Position numbers and translations under genes: made by a program. The notes under the pieces are model-generated. The model searched no databases and was not told where the DNA came from. It saw nothing but the letters and a program-made list of their open reading frames with translations. From Kluyvera intermedia (GTDB lineage Bacteria; Pseudomonadota; Gammaproteobacteria; Enterobacterales; Enterobacteriaceae), in the NCBI RefSeq assembly GCF_021440345.1, contig NZ_JAKCNS010000017.1, positions 28,051-92,050 of the forward strand: a stretch of 64,000 nucleotides of DNA. Reading direction: 5' to 3'. Position 1 is the stretch's first letter. Each line of letters begins with the position of its first letter. This document shows, piece by piece, positions 40,083 through 50,647 of this stretch.

Positions 40083-40164
40083 TGTGTCTCCTGAAAATCA
40101 GCGCCAGTGGTGAGGTAAATTACAGGCCGTGGAGTATAAGCAACTGGCGCTGATGAGAAAACCC

Positions 40165-40380
40165 TTATTGCACGAAACGCCAAACGGATTTTGGCACCTG
40201 GCCTACATCGTACAAACGCCCACCGGAGACCAGTTCAGCTCGGCGGTGGTCTGCGGCGCGGTACATGTTGATCAATTCTTCGGTGTTGGTCAGCGAATAG
40301 TTCAGGTGGTCATAAAGCTTTTCAAGGGTGTCAAGCGAACTGACTTTGCGGAATTTTAATAAATAATCCAGGACGGTCAT
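40165..40380 (-). CDS. cnu: OriC-binding nucleoid protein Cnu (YdgT)
   Basis: A 71-aa Hha/YmoA-family protein, [20 protein letters not shown]..., with the family's [13 protein letters not shown] core. It pairs with H-NS or StpA in gene silencing and binds oriC. The ATG at 40380 matches E. coli's 71-aa protein; the 13 residues upstream are rejected. Confidence 0.97.
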   Translation of the reverse strand: MTVLDYLLKFRKVSSLDTLEKLYDHLNYSLTNTEELINMYRAADHRRAELVSGGRLYDVGQVPKSVWRFVQ

Positions 40381-40633
40381 TTGTAGGTATCCATTTAAAA
40401 TGTTAAAGCCACCGGGCATCGCTTTTCAACCGAGTGGATATCGGGAAAACGAGGTGGGTTTTTTCAGTATTTATAGCCAATGTGATTATTGGTATCCGAT
40501 TGATCGAGCGTTTAGCCAACCAGGCTAAGTCTCAACGGGATATTATGGATTATTTGTTTTATACGAATGAATTTCAATAACAGAAAATGTGCTTATTGAT
40601 TTCACCCCGAAATTCGCCGTTTTTTGGCAGTTA

Positions 40634-40651
40634 GGGCGCCGAATAGCGCCC
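40634..40651. terminator. Weak hairpin after the GH1 gene
   Basis: GGGCGC and GCGCCC pair around a 6-base loop, 15 bp past the GH1 stop; no U-tract. Confidence 0.4.
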
Positions 40652-40666
40652 TGATGAGAGTGGGGA

Positions 40667-42154
<1,488 letters not shown>

Positions 42155-42298
42155 TTACTTTTTTTGGAGTGATGCGGTGGTAGTAGGTTCCGGTGACTGA
42201 TAATTATCGATGTGATGCGCGACAAACAACAGGAGAACGGAAAAACCCAAAATAACCCAACCAATCAGTTCAACAATACGATTCAGTGCGTAAGTCAT
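42155..42298 (-). CDS. blr: Small divisome membrane protein Blr
   Basis: A 47-aa protein on the minus strand: MTYALNRIVELIGW, then one span, then HHIDNYQSPEPTT and a KK end. E. coli Blr (41 aa) begins MNRLIELTGWIV and has the same AxHIDNYQ segment at the same place between cnu and ydgJ. Blr joins the septal ring and affects beta-lactam tolerance. Here the E. coli start Met is CTG, and initiation is at an ATG four codons earlier. Confidence 0.9.
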   Translation of the reverse strand: MTYALNRIVELIGWVILGFSVLLLFVAHHIDNYQSPEPTTTASLQKK

Positions 42299-42534
42299 GA
42301 AATTTAGCTAACAGTCCATTGATAAAATAGTGCAGGAGCAAGATCTTAGCGCGCTTTTTCCACAACGCAAGTTTTCAGCCGAAACGATTCGACAAGTGAT
42401 GTTTATTTAATCAATATCGCAGCGGGTGGCCGATAATGTTATTAAACTGTTGTATGAAATTGAGAGATCAGGTCAAATAAGAAATCGATTACAAAATGTA
42501 TTTAACCGCATAAAACGAAGAATGAGGCTGCAAT

Positions 42535-43575
42535 ATGAGTGACCAAATCCGCGTCGGGCTAGTGGGGTATGGTTTTGCCAGTAAGACGTTTCACGCGCCG
42601 CTCATCAGCGGTACTCCGGGTATGACGCTGGCGGTGGTCTCCAGCAGCGATGCCAGCAAGGTTCACGCTGATTGGCCAGCGGTAAAAGTGGTCTCCGACC
42701 CCAATGCGCTGTTTGTCGATCCCGACATCGACCTGATTGTTATTCCAACGCCGAACGATACCCATTTCCCGCTGGCGAAAGCGGCGCTGGAAGCGGGGAA
42801 AAATGTGGTGGTGGATAAACCCTTCACCGTGACACTGTCACAGGCGCGCGAGCTGGATACGCTGGCTAAACAGCAGGGTAAACTGCTGTCGGTATTCCAT
42901 AACCGCCGCTGGGATAGCGATTTCCTGACGGTAAAAGCGCTAATTAATGAAGGCAAACTGGGCGAGGTTGCCTATTTTGAATCACACTTTGACCGTTATC
43001 GCCCGCAGGTTCGTGCCCGCTGGCGCGAGCTGCCGGGGTTGGGTAGCGGCATCTGGTATGACTTAGGTTCGCATCTGTTGGACCAGACGGTGAATCTGTT
43101 CGGTCTGCCGCAAAGTCTGAATGTCGATCTTGGGCAAATTCGGCCCGGCGCACAGGCCACCGATTACTTCCATGCTGTTCTCACCTATCCGCAGCGCCGC
43201 GTCGTGTTGCACGGTACGCTGTTGGCGGCGGCAGAAACCGCCCGTTATATCGTGCACGGCACCCAGGCAAGTTACGTCAAATATGGCCTCGACCCGCAGG
43301 AAGACCGGCTTAAGAGCGGCGAACGCTTGCCACAGGCGGACTGGGGTTATGATATGCGTGACGGTATTTTAACCACGGTTGACGGTGAAACCCGCGTTGA
43401 AGAAAACTGGCTGACGCTGCCAGGTAATTATCCCGCCTACTATGCAGGGATCCGCGATGCGCTAAACGGTATCGGCGAGAACCCGGTGCCAGCGGGCCAG
43501 GCGATTCAGATAATGGAACTGATTGAACTGGGGATTGAGTCGGCGAAGCATCGTGCGGCGCTAAACCTGGTGTGA
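42535..43575 (+). CDS. ydgJ: Gfo/Idh/MocA-family oxidoreductase YdgJ
   Basis: A 346-aa NAD(P)-dependent dehydrogenase. The Rossmann fold starts VGLVGYGFASKTFHAP (about 7-22), with the family EKP-equivalent VVVDKPFTVTLSQ, then a GFO/IDH C-terminal domain. E. coli YdgJ has the same length and position; its substrate is not established. GAGG lies eight bases before the ATG. Confidence 0.93.
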   Translation: MSDQIRVGLVGYGFASKTFHAPLISGTPGMTLAVVSSSDASKVHADWPAVKVVSDPNALFVDPDIDLIVIPTPNDTHFPLAKAALEAGKNVVVDKPFTVTLSQARELDTLAKQQGKLLSVFHNRRWDSDFLTVKALINEGKLGEVAYFESHFDRYRPQVRARWRELPGLGSGIWYDLGSHLLDQTVNLFGLPQSLNVDLGQIRPGAQATDYFHAVLTYPQRRVVLHGTLLAAAETARYIVHGTQASYVKYGLDPQEDRLKSGERLPQADWGYDMRDGILTTVDGETRVEENWLTLPGNYPAYYAGIRDALNGIGENPVPAGQAIQIMELIELGIESAKHRAALNLV

Positions 43576-43587
43576 TAGCAGGGCAAT

Positions 43588-43627
43588 AAAAAATCCCGGC
43601 CGGCTTATAGGCTGCCGGGATTTTTTT
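43588..43627. terminator. Bidirectional terminator ydgJ/add
   Basis: AAAAAATCCCGGC ... GCCGGGATTTTTTT, a 7-bp core stem with A- and T-tracts between convergent genes. Confidence 0.92.
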
Positions 43628-43638
43628 ATCCGCGTACT

Positions 43639-44640
43639 TTATCCGCGCAGAACGCGGGCTTTCAGCGCTTGCTTCTCGGCGTCAGACAGGAAGGCCATTT
43701 CCAGACCATTGATCTGTGCCTGGCGAATCAGCTGAGGCGTTAAACCGGCCGCCGGGGCGGCAACATGGTATTCATGCTGAATATCAATGCCCTGTACTGC
43801 TGGGTCATCGGTATTGAGGCTCGCCAGCACGCCGTGTTCAAGGAAGGTTTTCAGCGGGTGCTGCGCCAGCGATGGCACGGTGCTGGTTTGAATATTAGAG
43901 GTCAGGCAGGATTCAATGCCAATACGTTTCTCTGCCAGATAATCCATTAATGCCGGGTCCTGTACAGCCTTCACGCCGTGGCCGATACGTTCGGCGCCAA
44001 GATCGCGAATCGCCTGCCAGATGCTCTCCGGGCCCGCTGCTTCACCGGCGTGAACGGTGATGCGCCAACCGGCGTCACGCGCACGGGAGAAGTGGTTCAG
44101 GAACAGATGCCCAGGGAAGCCCAGCTCATCACCGGCCAGATCCAGTGCGGTAATCCCGTCGCGGTGCGCCAGAAGTGCGTTAAGCTCTTCTTCACAGGCG
44201 GCTTCGCCGAAGGTCCGGCTCATGATACCGATAAGCCGCGCTTCGACGTTAAAGTCCTTGCAGCCTTCTTTGACGCCAGCGATGACTGCTTCCACCACGC
44301 CATCTACCGGCAACTGGTGGTTCATGGCCATATAACGTGGAGAGAAACGCAGTTCAACGTAGTGCAAACCGTTGCGGGCCGCGTCTTCAATATTTTCATA
44401 GGCCACACGACGACAGGCATCCAGAGAGGCAAGAACTTTAACCCCCCAGTCCAGTTTGCTGAGGAAACTCACTAAATCCGGTTCATTGCTGGTGACCTGC
44501 ACATGCGGAATCAAGGTATCGAGCGAAGTGGCAGGGAGCGCGAGATTGTACTGGCGGCCGAGGTCAAGAATGGTTTGGGCACGAATGTTGCCGTCAAGAT
44601 GGCGGTGGACGTCGGTTAAAGGCAGGTTAGTATCAATCAT
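43639..44640 (-). CDS. add: Adenosine deaminase
   Basis: A 333-aa zinc TIM-barrel deaminase, the same length as E. coli Add. Zinc histidines are in DVHRHLDG near residue 12, H and E in TVHAGEAAG, and the final aspartates in [11 protein letters not shown]. It converts adenosine and deoxyadenosine to (deoxy)inosine. The start at 44640 ([14 protein letters not shown]) matches E. coli; an ATG four codons upstream is possible. Confidence 0.97.
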   Translation of the reverse strand: MIDTNLPLTDVHRHLDGNIRAQTILDLGRQYNLALPATSLDTLIPHVQVTSNEPDLVSFLSKLDWGVKVLASLDACRRVAYENIEDAARNGLHYVELRFSPRYMAMNHQLPVDGVVEAVIAGVKEGCKDFNVEARLIGIMSRTFGEAACEEELNALLAHRDGITALDLAGDELGFPGHLFLNHFSRARDAGWRITVHAGEAAGPESIWQAIRDLGAERIGHGVKAVQDPALMDYLAEKRIGIESCLTSNIQTSTVPSLAQHPLKTFLEHGVLASLNTDDPAVQGIDIQHEYHVAAPAAGLTPQLIRQAQINGLEMAFLSDAEKQALKARVLRG

Positions 44641-44754
44641 GGTTGCACTCATTTTTTAGTTAAAGTGCAAATCATTATAACATAGAGCCATTATCGAATA
44701 AAAGTATAGAAAAGGTACTGATATGCAGGGATTTGATTACAGAACAGGCATTTT

Positions 44755-44946
44755 TCAGCGATTTATTTTTTGAAAGCTATTTCCCTCTACGTTTATCGGC
44801 TCATCCACCAGAACATAGCCTTTCCGGTCGAGATAATTCAGCCGATTGTTATTGAATGAATAACAATGAAGTTCTTTTACCGCTATTTTTCCGCCGCTAA
44901 CAACCCAGTAAATTGCCTGCAGATGAATTGGGTGCGCTTTCGACAT
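44755..44946 (-). CDS. Hypothetical small protein (63 aa)
   Basis: A 63-residue ORF, MSKAHPIHLQAIYWVVSGGK..., mixed hydrophobic/basic with no signal peptide. It reads like a real small beta-rich protein (VKELHCYSFNNNRLNYLDRK), but the ribosome site is poor (no AGGAG before the ATG) and no family is recognised. Between add and the divergent MDR gene. It has lower GC than its neighbours, in line with an inserted segment. Confidence 0.45.
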   Translation of the reverse strand: MSKAHPIHLQAIYWVVSGGKIAVKELHCYSFNNNRLNYLDRKGYVLVDEPINVEGNSFQKINR

Positions 44947-44984
44947 CAATGAAAAAGCGTGCCGCTAACTGATGAGGTTTTACG

Positions 44985-45992
44985 ATGTCTAAAGTGGTTA
45001 CATTTAATCGTACCGGCGGGCCGGAAGTGCTGGAAATTGTTGATGTGCAGGTCTCTGCGCCTGCGGCAGGGGAAGTCCAAATCTGCGTACAGGCGTTGGG
45101 CATCAACCGTGCAGAAGTTATGTATCGCAGCGGCCAGTATGTCATTGAGCCTGAGTTTCCAGCGCGTTTGGGTTATGAGGCCGCAGGTGTGGTTGAAGCG
45201 GTTGGCGAAGGTGTAGAAGGCTTTGCCAAAGGGGATGCGGTTAGCGTGATCCCGTCGTTTATGTTTAATCAATACGGCATGTACGGTGAGCGGGTTAATG
45301 CGCCGGTACACGCGGTGGTTAAACATCCAGAAAATCTCTCGTTTGAACAAGCGGCTGCAAGCTGGATGATGTATGTCACGGCTTACGGAGCGCTGGTTGA
45401 GTTCGGGGATCTTCAAGCGGGCCAGAATGTGGTGATTCGCGCCGCCTCAAGCAGCGTCGGCCTGGCCGCGATTCAAATCGCGAATATGCTTGGCGCAAGG
45501 CCGATTGCCCTGACCCGGACCCATGAAAAACACGCCATGTTGATGCAGGCTGGTGCTGCTGCCGTAATCGCTACCGCCGAACAGGATATGGTGGCGGAAA
45601 TCATGCGAGCGACCAATGGCGAAGGGGCGCATATTGTTTTTGACCCCGTTGGCGGTCCGGACGTGGCGAAACTGACGCAGGCGATGGCACCGCAGGGCAT
45701 GTTCTTCCAATACGGTGCGCTCGATAGCCGCGATATGCTGGTTCCCGTATTCGATATCCTGGGTAAACATCTCACGCTGCGCGGCTATGAACTGTTCGAA
45801 ATCACCACCGACGCCGAAAAGATGGCGCGGGCAAAATCCTTCGTCACGTCAGGTCTGCGTTCTGGCAAGCTAGCACCGGTAATTGATAAAACCTTCCCGC
45901 TGGAAGAGATTGCCGATGCTCATCGTTATATGGAAGCCAGCGGACAGGTAGGAAAAATTGTTGTCACCGTTGAACAACCTGTCTTCCGTTGA
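44985..45992 (+). CDS. Zinc-independent MDR alcohol dehydrogenase/quinone oxidoreductase
   Basis: A 335-aa medium-chain dehydrogenase/reductase. It has an N-terminal GroES-like domain (GYEAAGVVEAVGEGV near 65), and a Rossmann domain whose loop VIRAASSSVGLAAIQIA (about 149-165) replaces the usual GAAGGVG. The zinc-binding cysteines are absent, so it is of the quinone-oxidoreductase (QOR) type, using NADPH. GAGG lies eight bases upstream of the ATG. First gene of an inserted block between add and malY. Confidence 0.88.
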   Translation: MSKVVTFNRTGGPEVLEIVDVQVSAPAAGEVQICVQALGINRAEVMYRSGQYVIEPEFPARLGYEAAGVVEAVGEGVEGFAKGDAVSVIPSFMFNQYGMYGERVNAPVHAVVKHPENLSFEQAAASWMMYVTAYGALVEFGDLQAGQNVVIRAASSSVGLAAIQIANMLGARPIALTRTHEKHAMLMQAGAAAVIATAEQDMVAEIMRATNGEGAHIVFDPVGGPDVAKLTQAMAPQGMFFQYGALDSRDMLVPVFDILGKHLTLRGYELFEITTDAEKMARAKSFVTSGLRSGKLAPVIDKTFPLEEIADAHRYMEASGQVGKIVVTVEQPVFR

Positions 45993-46003
45993 TCTGTAGA
46001 GGC

Positions 46004-46028
46004 AGCATCCCCTTCACGGGATGCTTTA
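46004..46028. terminator. Terminator between the MDR and DUF1348 genes
   Basis: AGCATCCC-CTTCAC-GGGATGCT followed by TTACC; lies between convergent stops. Confidence 0.65.
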
Positions 46029-46033
46029 CCTCG

Positions 46034-46501
46034 TCACAGCCCCAGTTCGCTCAAGCCCGGATGACCATCCGGGCGCCGTCCCTGCGGCCAGTGGAAAAGG
46101 CGCTCCGAAGGGCTAATCGGCAGATCGTTGATGCAGGCAAAACGGCGCTGCATTAGCCCGTCATCGGCAAATTCCCAGTTTTCGTTACCGTAAGAGCGAA
46201 ACCAATTCCCGCTGTCGTCGTGCCATTCGTAGGCATAGCGAACCGCGATGCGATGGCCTTCAAATGCCCATAATTCCTTGATTAAGCGGTATTCATGTTC
46301 TTTTTGCCATTTACGTTGCAGAAATGCCTGCGCCTGGTCACGGCCATTCACAAATTCGGCGCGGTTACGCCACTGGGTATTCTGTGTATAGGCAAGGGCA
46401 ACTTTTTCTGGGTTACGGCTATTCCAGCCATCTTCGGCCAGACGGACTTTTTCAATAGCGCTTTCACGGGTAAAAGGCGGCAACGGTGGGCGAATGATCA
46501 T
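46034..46501 (-). CDS. DUF1348 / NTF2-like protein
   Basis: A 155-aa protein of the DUF1348 family with an NTF2-like fold: [20 protein letters not shown] at the N-terminus, [20 protein letters not shown], then [21 protein letters not shown]. Some NTF2-fold enzymes isomerise or dehydrate small molecules; none is shown for this family. It is divergent from a tetR gene, with a 40-bp palindrome between them, so it is the likely target of that repressor. Confidence 0.88.
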   Translation of the reverse strand: MIIRPPLPPFTRESAIEKVRLAEDGWNSRNPEKVALAYTQNTQWRNRAEFVNGRDQAQAFLQRKWQKEHEYRLIKELWAFEGHRIAVRYAYEWHDDSGNWFRSYGNENWEFADDGLMQRRFACINDLPISPSERLFHWPQGRRPDGHPGLSELGL

Positions 46502-46515
46502 CAGACGTTCCTCAT

Positions 46516-46555
46516 GCTTAATCCAGGTAGACAGGTCTGTCTACCTGGATTAAGC
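46516..46555. promoter_or_regulatory. 40-bp palindrome, probable TetR operator
   Basis: Two perfect 19-bp arms (46516-46534 and 46537-46555) flank a 2-base centre GT. The core TAGACAGGTCTGTCTA has the form of a TetR-family operator. It is centred in the 95-bp gap between the divergent DUF1348 and tetR genes. Confidence 0.8.
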
Positions 46556-46596
46556 TAATCCGACAACCAGACGTTGTCAATGAGGAATAAAACAGG

Positions 46597-47166
46597 ATGG
46601 AGATGATGGAAAAGGGGATGCATGCCGCCAGCGCACCTGAGAAAATCCTGCTATCAGCGCACGAGCTGTTTTATCTGAACGGTATCCGGGCCACGGGAAT
46701 CGATAAAATTATTGCTCATGCCAGCGTGACCAAAGTGACCTTTTATCGTCATTTTCCCAGTAAAAATGCGCTGATTCTCGCCTATCTGGATTATCGTCAT
46801 GTACGGTGGATGCAGTGGTTTAGCGGGCAGCTACAGCGGCACAGCGCAAACGGACTACCACCCGCGGATGCACTGGTAGCAACCCTGGATAGCTGGTGGC
46901 AACGCCCTGATTTTCGCGGCTGTGCGTTTCTGAATGCCACTGCTGAGATCGGTGAAGCTCTACCGGAGGTGGAACGCCTGACCCGTGAACACAAGGCTTC
47001 CGTGGCCGATGCGCTGATCGCCACGTGGCAACTGAAGGATCCGATGCTGGCATCCGTGCTGGTGGTGGCGCTGGACGGCGCGATTATGCATGCGCAAATG
47101 GGCATAAATCTGGCGACGGTCAGTGAACAGCTGCGCGTTCTGGTTAACGCGGCAGTCAATTGCTAA
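46597..47166 (+). CDS. TetR-family transcriptional regulator
   Basis: A 189-aa TetR protein. The HTH is at about 32-55 (GIRATGIDKIIAHASVTKVTFYRHFPSK), and the C-terminal domain is the YcdC/TetR_C type with a WWQRPDFRGCAFLNATAEIG segment. It is divergent from the DUF1348 gene; the 40-bp palindrome between the two is its obvious operator. The effector is unknown; the conserved cysteine (in FRGCAF) could be a redox or electrophile sensor (inference). Several in-frame ATGs exist near the start (46597, 46603, 46606), so the exact start is uncertain. Confidence 0.9.
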   Translation: MEMMEKGMHAASAPEKILLSAHELFYLNGIRATGIDKIIAHASVTKVTFYRHFPSKNALILAYLDYRHVRWMQWFSGQLQRHSANGLPPADALVATLDSWWQRPDFRGCAFLNATAEIGEALPEVERLTREHKASVADALIATWQLKDPMLASVLVVALDGAIMHAQMGINLATVSEQLRVLVNAAVNC

Positions 47167-47244
47167 CGAAAGGCGCATTCCGACAAATCAAAATCTAGCG
47201 CTGCGCTACAGTGTCTTCACATTTGATTTCACAGGAGTCGCGCT

Positions 47245-47634
47245 TTGTTAAGCCATATGCGTATTGCCAGACCCGTTACCGACCTTGAGAAAACCTGCCG
47301 GATGTACTGCCAGGGGCTGGGTTTGCAGAAAATTGCCGATTTCAGCGATCATCAGGGCTTTAGCGGTGTGATGGTGGGGAGCGAGCAGTTCAGCTGGCAT
47401 CTTGAGTTTACCCTCTGTCACCATCATCCGGTTGCGCCATCGCCGACGGATGACGATCTGCTGGTGCTGTATTACCCCGATTCCACCGCATGGCGACAGG
47501 TCTGCGCTAACATGGAGGCCGCCGGGTTCTCAGCCGTTGCTTCCTTTAACCCTTACTGGGATATCAATGGGCGTACGTTCAGGGATAGCGACGGGTATCG
47601 CGTGGTGTTGCAGAACCAGACATGGCCGGTGTGA
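47245..47634 (+). CDS. VOC-family protein (glyoxalase/bleomycin-resistance fold)
   Basis: A 129-aa vicinal-oxygen-chelate protein with MRIARPVTDLEKTCRMYCQGLGLQKIADF at the start and FRDSDGYRVVLQ at the end. The start is TTG at 47245, seven bases after GGAG; the in-frame ATG at 47257 lies 19 bases from GGAG and is too far. Its chemistry is unknown. It completes the block with the TetR and MDR genes and is probably co-regulated. Confidence 0.85.
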   Translation: MLSHMRIARPVTDLEKTCRMYCQGLGLQKIADFSDHQGFSGVMVGSEQFSWHLEFTLCHHHPVAPSPTDDDLLVLYYPDSTAWRQVCANMEAAGFSAVASFNPYWDINGRTFRDSDGYRVVLQNQTWPV

Positions 47635-47652
47635 AATTTGGGGGGAAACGAC

Positions 47653-47672
47653 GCAGCGCCGATGAGCGCTGC
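47653..47672. terminator. Hairpin between VOC gene and malY
   Basis: GCAGCGC-CGATGA-GCGCTGC, between convergent stops; no T-tract. Confidence 0.45.
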
Positions 47673-47684
47673 ATCGTGGGCAGA

Positions 47685-48857
47685 TTATTGCAGGGTACGA
47701 ATGGCAGCAATCAGGCGTTTGACGCCGTCTTCCAGCTTCACGCGCGGGCATCCCGCGTTAAGACGAATAAAACCGTTGCCTTCTGCACCATAGGTGTAGC
47801 CCGGCATAATGGCGACTTTCTGTTGTTTAATCAGCACATCCTGTAACTGACGGTCGTCGATATTCAGTGGACGTAAATCGATCCACGCCAGATAAGTGGC
47901 CTGCGGACGCTGCCAGTTGAGCGCGGGAAACGCCGCGTTCAGCGTCTCTTCGATATAGCGCATGTTGTCCTGCAAATAGTCGCGCAGCGCATCCAGCCAC
48001 GCTTCCCCGTGTTGATAGGCGGCAATGTGCGCCACCAGTGCAGGCACTGACGGTGAAGACAGGCCATCTCGTCCTTTGAGCGCATTAAGATAGGCATCGC
48101 GCGCGGTATCATCGGCAATCAGGCCGTAGGCACCGGTGAAGGCTGGGATATTGAAACTCTTAGATCCCGAAGTGAACAGCGCCCATGGCCCTTGCGCTAC
48201 GTCGCACCAGGGAATGTGCGCGTGCCCGGACCAGGTCATATCCATATGAATTTCGTCGCTGATGACCCGCACGTTGTGTTTTGCACACAGCGCGGCCATG
48301 GTTTCCAGCTCTTCGCGAGTCCACACCTTGCCGGTCGGGTTTTGCGGGCTACACAGCAGCAGCACGCTGTTATGTGGCTGAGAAAGGGCGTCTTCGAGCT
48401 TTGCCATATCGCAAAACCACTGACCGTCCCGCTTATCCAGCGGCACGCCGACAATCTTGCGCTGGTTGCCTTCGATGGTTTTAAAGAACGCATCGTAAGC
48501 TGGCGTATGCACCACGATACCGTCGCCGGGCGCGGACCACTGGCGAATCATCTCGGCGACCATATAAATAACCGACGGCCCATAGACAATGCTGTTGGTG
48601 TCAATCGGCGTATGGAAACGATGGGCAAACCAGTGGGCGATAGCGGGTAAAAATTCATCGTTTTTCCAGCGGCTGTAGCCAAACACACCGTGGGAAAGAC
48701 GTTTGCTCAGGGCGTCGAGAATGCAGGGCGCGGTGGCAAAATCCATATCTGAGATGGTAAATGGCAGCAGGTCGGCATCACCGAAACGGTCGGCAACGTA
48801 ATCCCATTGCGTGCACCAGGTACCGTGTCGGTCAATTACCGTGGCGAAGTCAAACAT
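47685..48857 (-). CDS. malY: Cystathionine beta-lyase / MalT antagonist MalY
   Basis: A 390-aa PLP fold-type I enzyme, the same length as E. coli MalY. The PLP lysine lies in SGSKSFNIPAFTGAY and NPTGKVWTREEL and DEIHMDM motifs are intact. It cleaves C-S bonds of cystathionine and also inhibits the maltose activator MalT. Second gene of malXY, here 66 bp after malX with a hairpin in the gap. Confidence 0.96.
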   Translation of the reverse strand: MFDFATVIDRHGTWCTQWDYVADRFGDADLLPFTISDMDFATAPCILDALSKRLSHGVFGYSRWKNDEFLPAIAHWFAHRFHTPIDTNSIVYGPSVIYMVAEMIRQWSAPGDGIVVHTPAYDAFFKTIEGNQRKIVGVPLDKRDGQWFCDMAKLEDALSQPHNSVLLLCSPQNPTGKVWTREELETMAALCAKHNVRVISDEIHMDMTWSGHAHIPWCDVAQGPWALFTSGSKSFNIPAFTGAYGLIADDTARDAYLNALKGRDGLSSPSVPALVAHIAAYQHGEAWLDALRDYLQDNMRYIEETLNAAFPALNWQRPQATYLAWIDLRPLNIDDRQLQDVLIKQQKVAIMPGYTYGAEGNGFIRLNAGCPRVKLEDGVKRLIAAIRTLQ

Positions 48858-48891
48858 GTGGGCATCCTAACGAAGAGAAGATGGGGGCTAT

Positions 48892-48918
48892 TTTGCCCCT
48901 GTTTTTCACAGGGGCAAA
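48892..48918 (-). repeat. Stem-loop between malX and malY
   Basis: TTTGCCCCTGT and ACAGGGGCAAA, an 11-bp perfect stem with a 5-base loop in the 66-bp malX-malY gap. No T-tract on the minus strand, so it may stabilise or attenuate the malX mRNA. Confidence 0.6.
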
Positions 48919-48923
48919 GAGCT

Positions 48924-50516
48924 TCAGGCGCTAACGGTATTCATCAGTACCGACATTTCGTCTTTCACCGACTGAACCTGCGGGCCAATCACCACCTGCA
49001 GGTTATGCTGGTTGAGCTTCACTACGCCGATGGCGCGATTGGCTTTCAGCACCGCTTCATCGACTTTGCTCATGTCGTGGACCGACAGACGCAGACGGGT
49101 GATGCAGTTGTCGAGGGAGACGATATTTTCAGCGCCGCCGAGCGCGGCCAGGATAGCCGGTACGTTGTAGCCGGACTTACCGGTTACGCCGCTGGTGGCA
49201 TGGTCGGCCGCCGGCGTGGTGTCGATATCACGGCCAGGCGTTTTGACGTTAAAGCGTACGATAGCAAAGCGGAAAATAGCGTAGTAGACCGCAAACCAGA
49301 CGGCAGCGACGACCGGCACCAGATACCACTTGGTAGACAGACCGTGCAGAATACCGAACACCACGAAATCGATGATATTGCCGTCGGTGTTGCCGATGGT
49401 TACGCCGAGCACCGCCATCAGGGTGAAGCCCAGGCCGGTCAGCAGCGCGTGGATAACGTAGAGTACCGGTGCCACGAACAGGAACAAGAATTCCAATGGT
49501 TCAGTGGTGCCGCCGATCACGCAGGCAATCACGCCAGAAATCAGCAGGCCTTTAATTTTGTGACGGTTTTCCGGGCGAGCACAGTGGTACATCGCCAGCG
49601 CTGCACCTGGGAGGCCGCCAAGGAATGCTGGCATTTTACCCTGCGACAGGAAACGCGTGGCGCTTTCAGAGAAACCGTGGGTGGTTGGACAGCTGAGCTG
49701 TGCCTGGAAGATGGTCAACGCGCCGCTGACGCTATGCCCGCAGACGTCCATGGTGCCACCGGCTTCGGTAAAGCGAATCAATGCCACCAAAATGTGGTGC
49801 AGACCGAATGGCAGCAGCAGTCGCTCGCCGGTACCAAAGATCATCGGACCGAAATCGCCTGCGCTGTTGATAACATGCCCCAGCGCGTTGATGCCCATGG
49901 CGAAGATTGGCCACACCAGCGGGATAACCAGACCCACCAGGCCCAGCACCACGGTGGTGATAATCGGCACGAAACGGGTACCGCCGAAGAACGCCAGCGC
50001 GTCCGGCAGACGAATGGTATTGAAGCGCTCGTGCAGCAACCACACGATGATCCCGGCGATAACCGCGCCTAAGATCCCGGTGTCGATGGACTGAATACCG
50101 AGGATATTCTGGATGTTATTGGCTTTCAGGATCGCCGCGTCGGTAGTCGGCAGGATGCCTTTAGCGGTCAGCCAGAAGTTAACCGCGAGGTTCATTACCG
50201 CGTAACCGACGAAACCGGCGAAGGCGGCAACGCCTTTATTGTCACGTGCCAGACCCAGTGGAATAGCGATACAGAACATCACCGGCAGGAAGCTAAAAGC
50301 GAACGAGCCAACTTTGCTCATCCAGATGAACAGCGCTTGCAGGAACGGCATGTCCAGCCAAGGCAGCAGGGTGAGAACATCGTGGCTGCTTAATGAACTG
50401 CCGATCCCGAGCATGATCCCGCAAAACGAGAGCAGAGCAACCGGAAGCATAAACGTTTTACCCAACTGCTGGAAAAATTCCCAGAGGGTGAATTTTGGTG
50501 CGGTTCTCGCCGTCAT
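48924..50516 (-). CDS. malX: PTS maltose/glucose-specific EIICB component MalX
   Basis: A 530-aa EIICB of the glucose family: an EIIC channel (about 10-410) with GHSVSGALTIF, GGTTEPLEFLFLF (substrate-site signature) and DNCITRLRLSV, whose cysteine is phosphorylated in the EIIB domain (about 450-525). Same length as E. coli MalX. The start at 50516 agrees with E. coli; 14 in-frame residues upstream are rejected. Repressed by MalI. Confidence 0.97.
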   Translation of the reverse strand: MTARTAPKFTLWEFFQQLGKTFMLPVALLSFCGIMLGIGSSLSSHDVLTLLPWLDMPFLQALFIWMSKVGSFAFSFLPVMFCIAIPLGLARDNKGVAAFAGFVGYAVMNLAVNFWLTAKGILPTTDAAILKANNIQNILGIQSIDTGILGAVIAGIIVWLLHERFNTIRLPDALAFFGGTRFVPIITTVVLGLVGLVIPLVWPIFAMGINALGHVINSAGDFGPMIFGTGERLLLPFGLHHILVALIRFTEAGGTMDVCGHSVSGALTIFQAQLSCPTTHGFSESATRFLSQGKMPAFLGGLPGAALAMYHCARPENRHKIKGLLISGVIACVIGGTTEPLEFLFLFVAPVLYVIHALLTGLGFTLMAVLGVTIGNTDGNIIDFVVFGILHGLSTKWYLVPVVAAVWFAVYYAIFRFAIVRFNVKTPGRDIDTTPAADHATSGVTGKSGYNVPAILAALGGAENIVSLDNCITRLRLSVHDMSKVDEAVLKANRAIGVVKLNQHNLQVVIGPQVQSVKDEMSVLMNTVSA

Positions 50517-50568
50517 GAAACGACTCCTTAGTCCTGAAAAACGGTTTCTGATAATCACGGGACAGGAA

Positions 50569-50584
50569 GATAAAACGTTTTATC
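50569..50584. promoter_or_regulatory. MalI operator, malX side
   Basis: GATAAAACGTTTTATC, a perfect 16-bp palindrome identical to the E. coli MalI site, 53 bp from malX. Confidence 0.95.
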
Positions 50585-50647
50585 ATTTTTTAGTGAGAAA
50601 CAAATCACAAAAGCAAGTGATAATACGGTTTATAAAGTACACCTATT

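Noticed and set aside
48807..50072. A 421-codon plus-strand ORF
   Set aside because: Antisense to malX and the start of malY; His/Gln/Arg-rich shadow with no domain.
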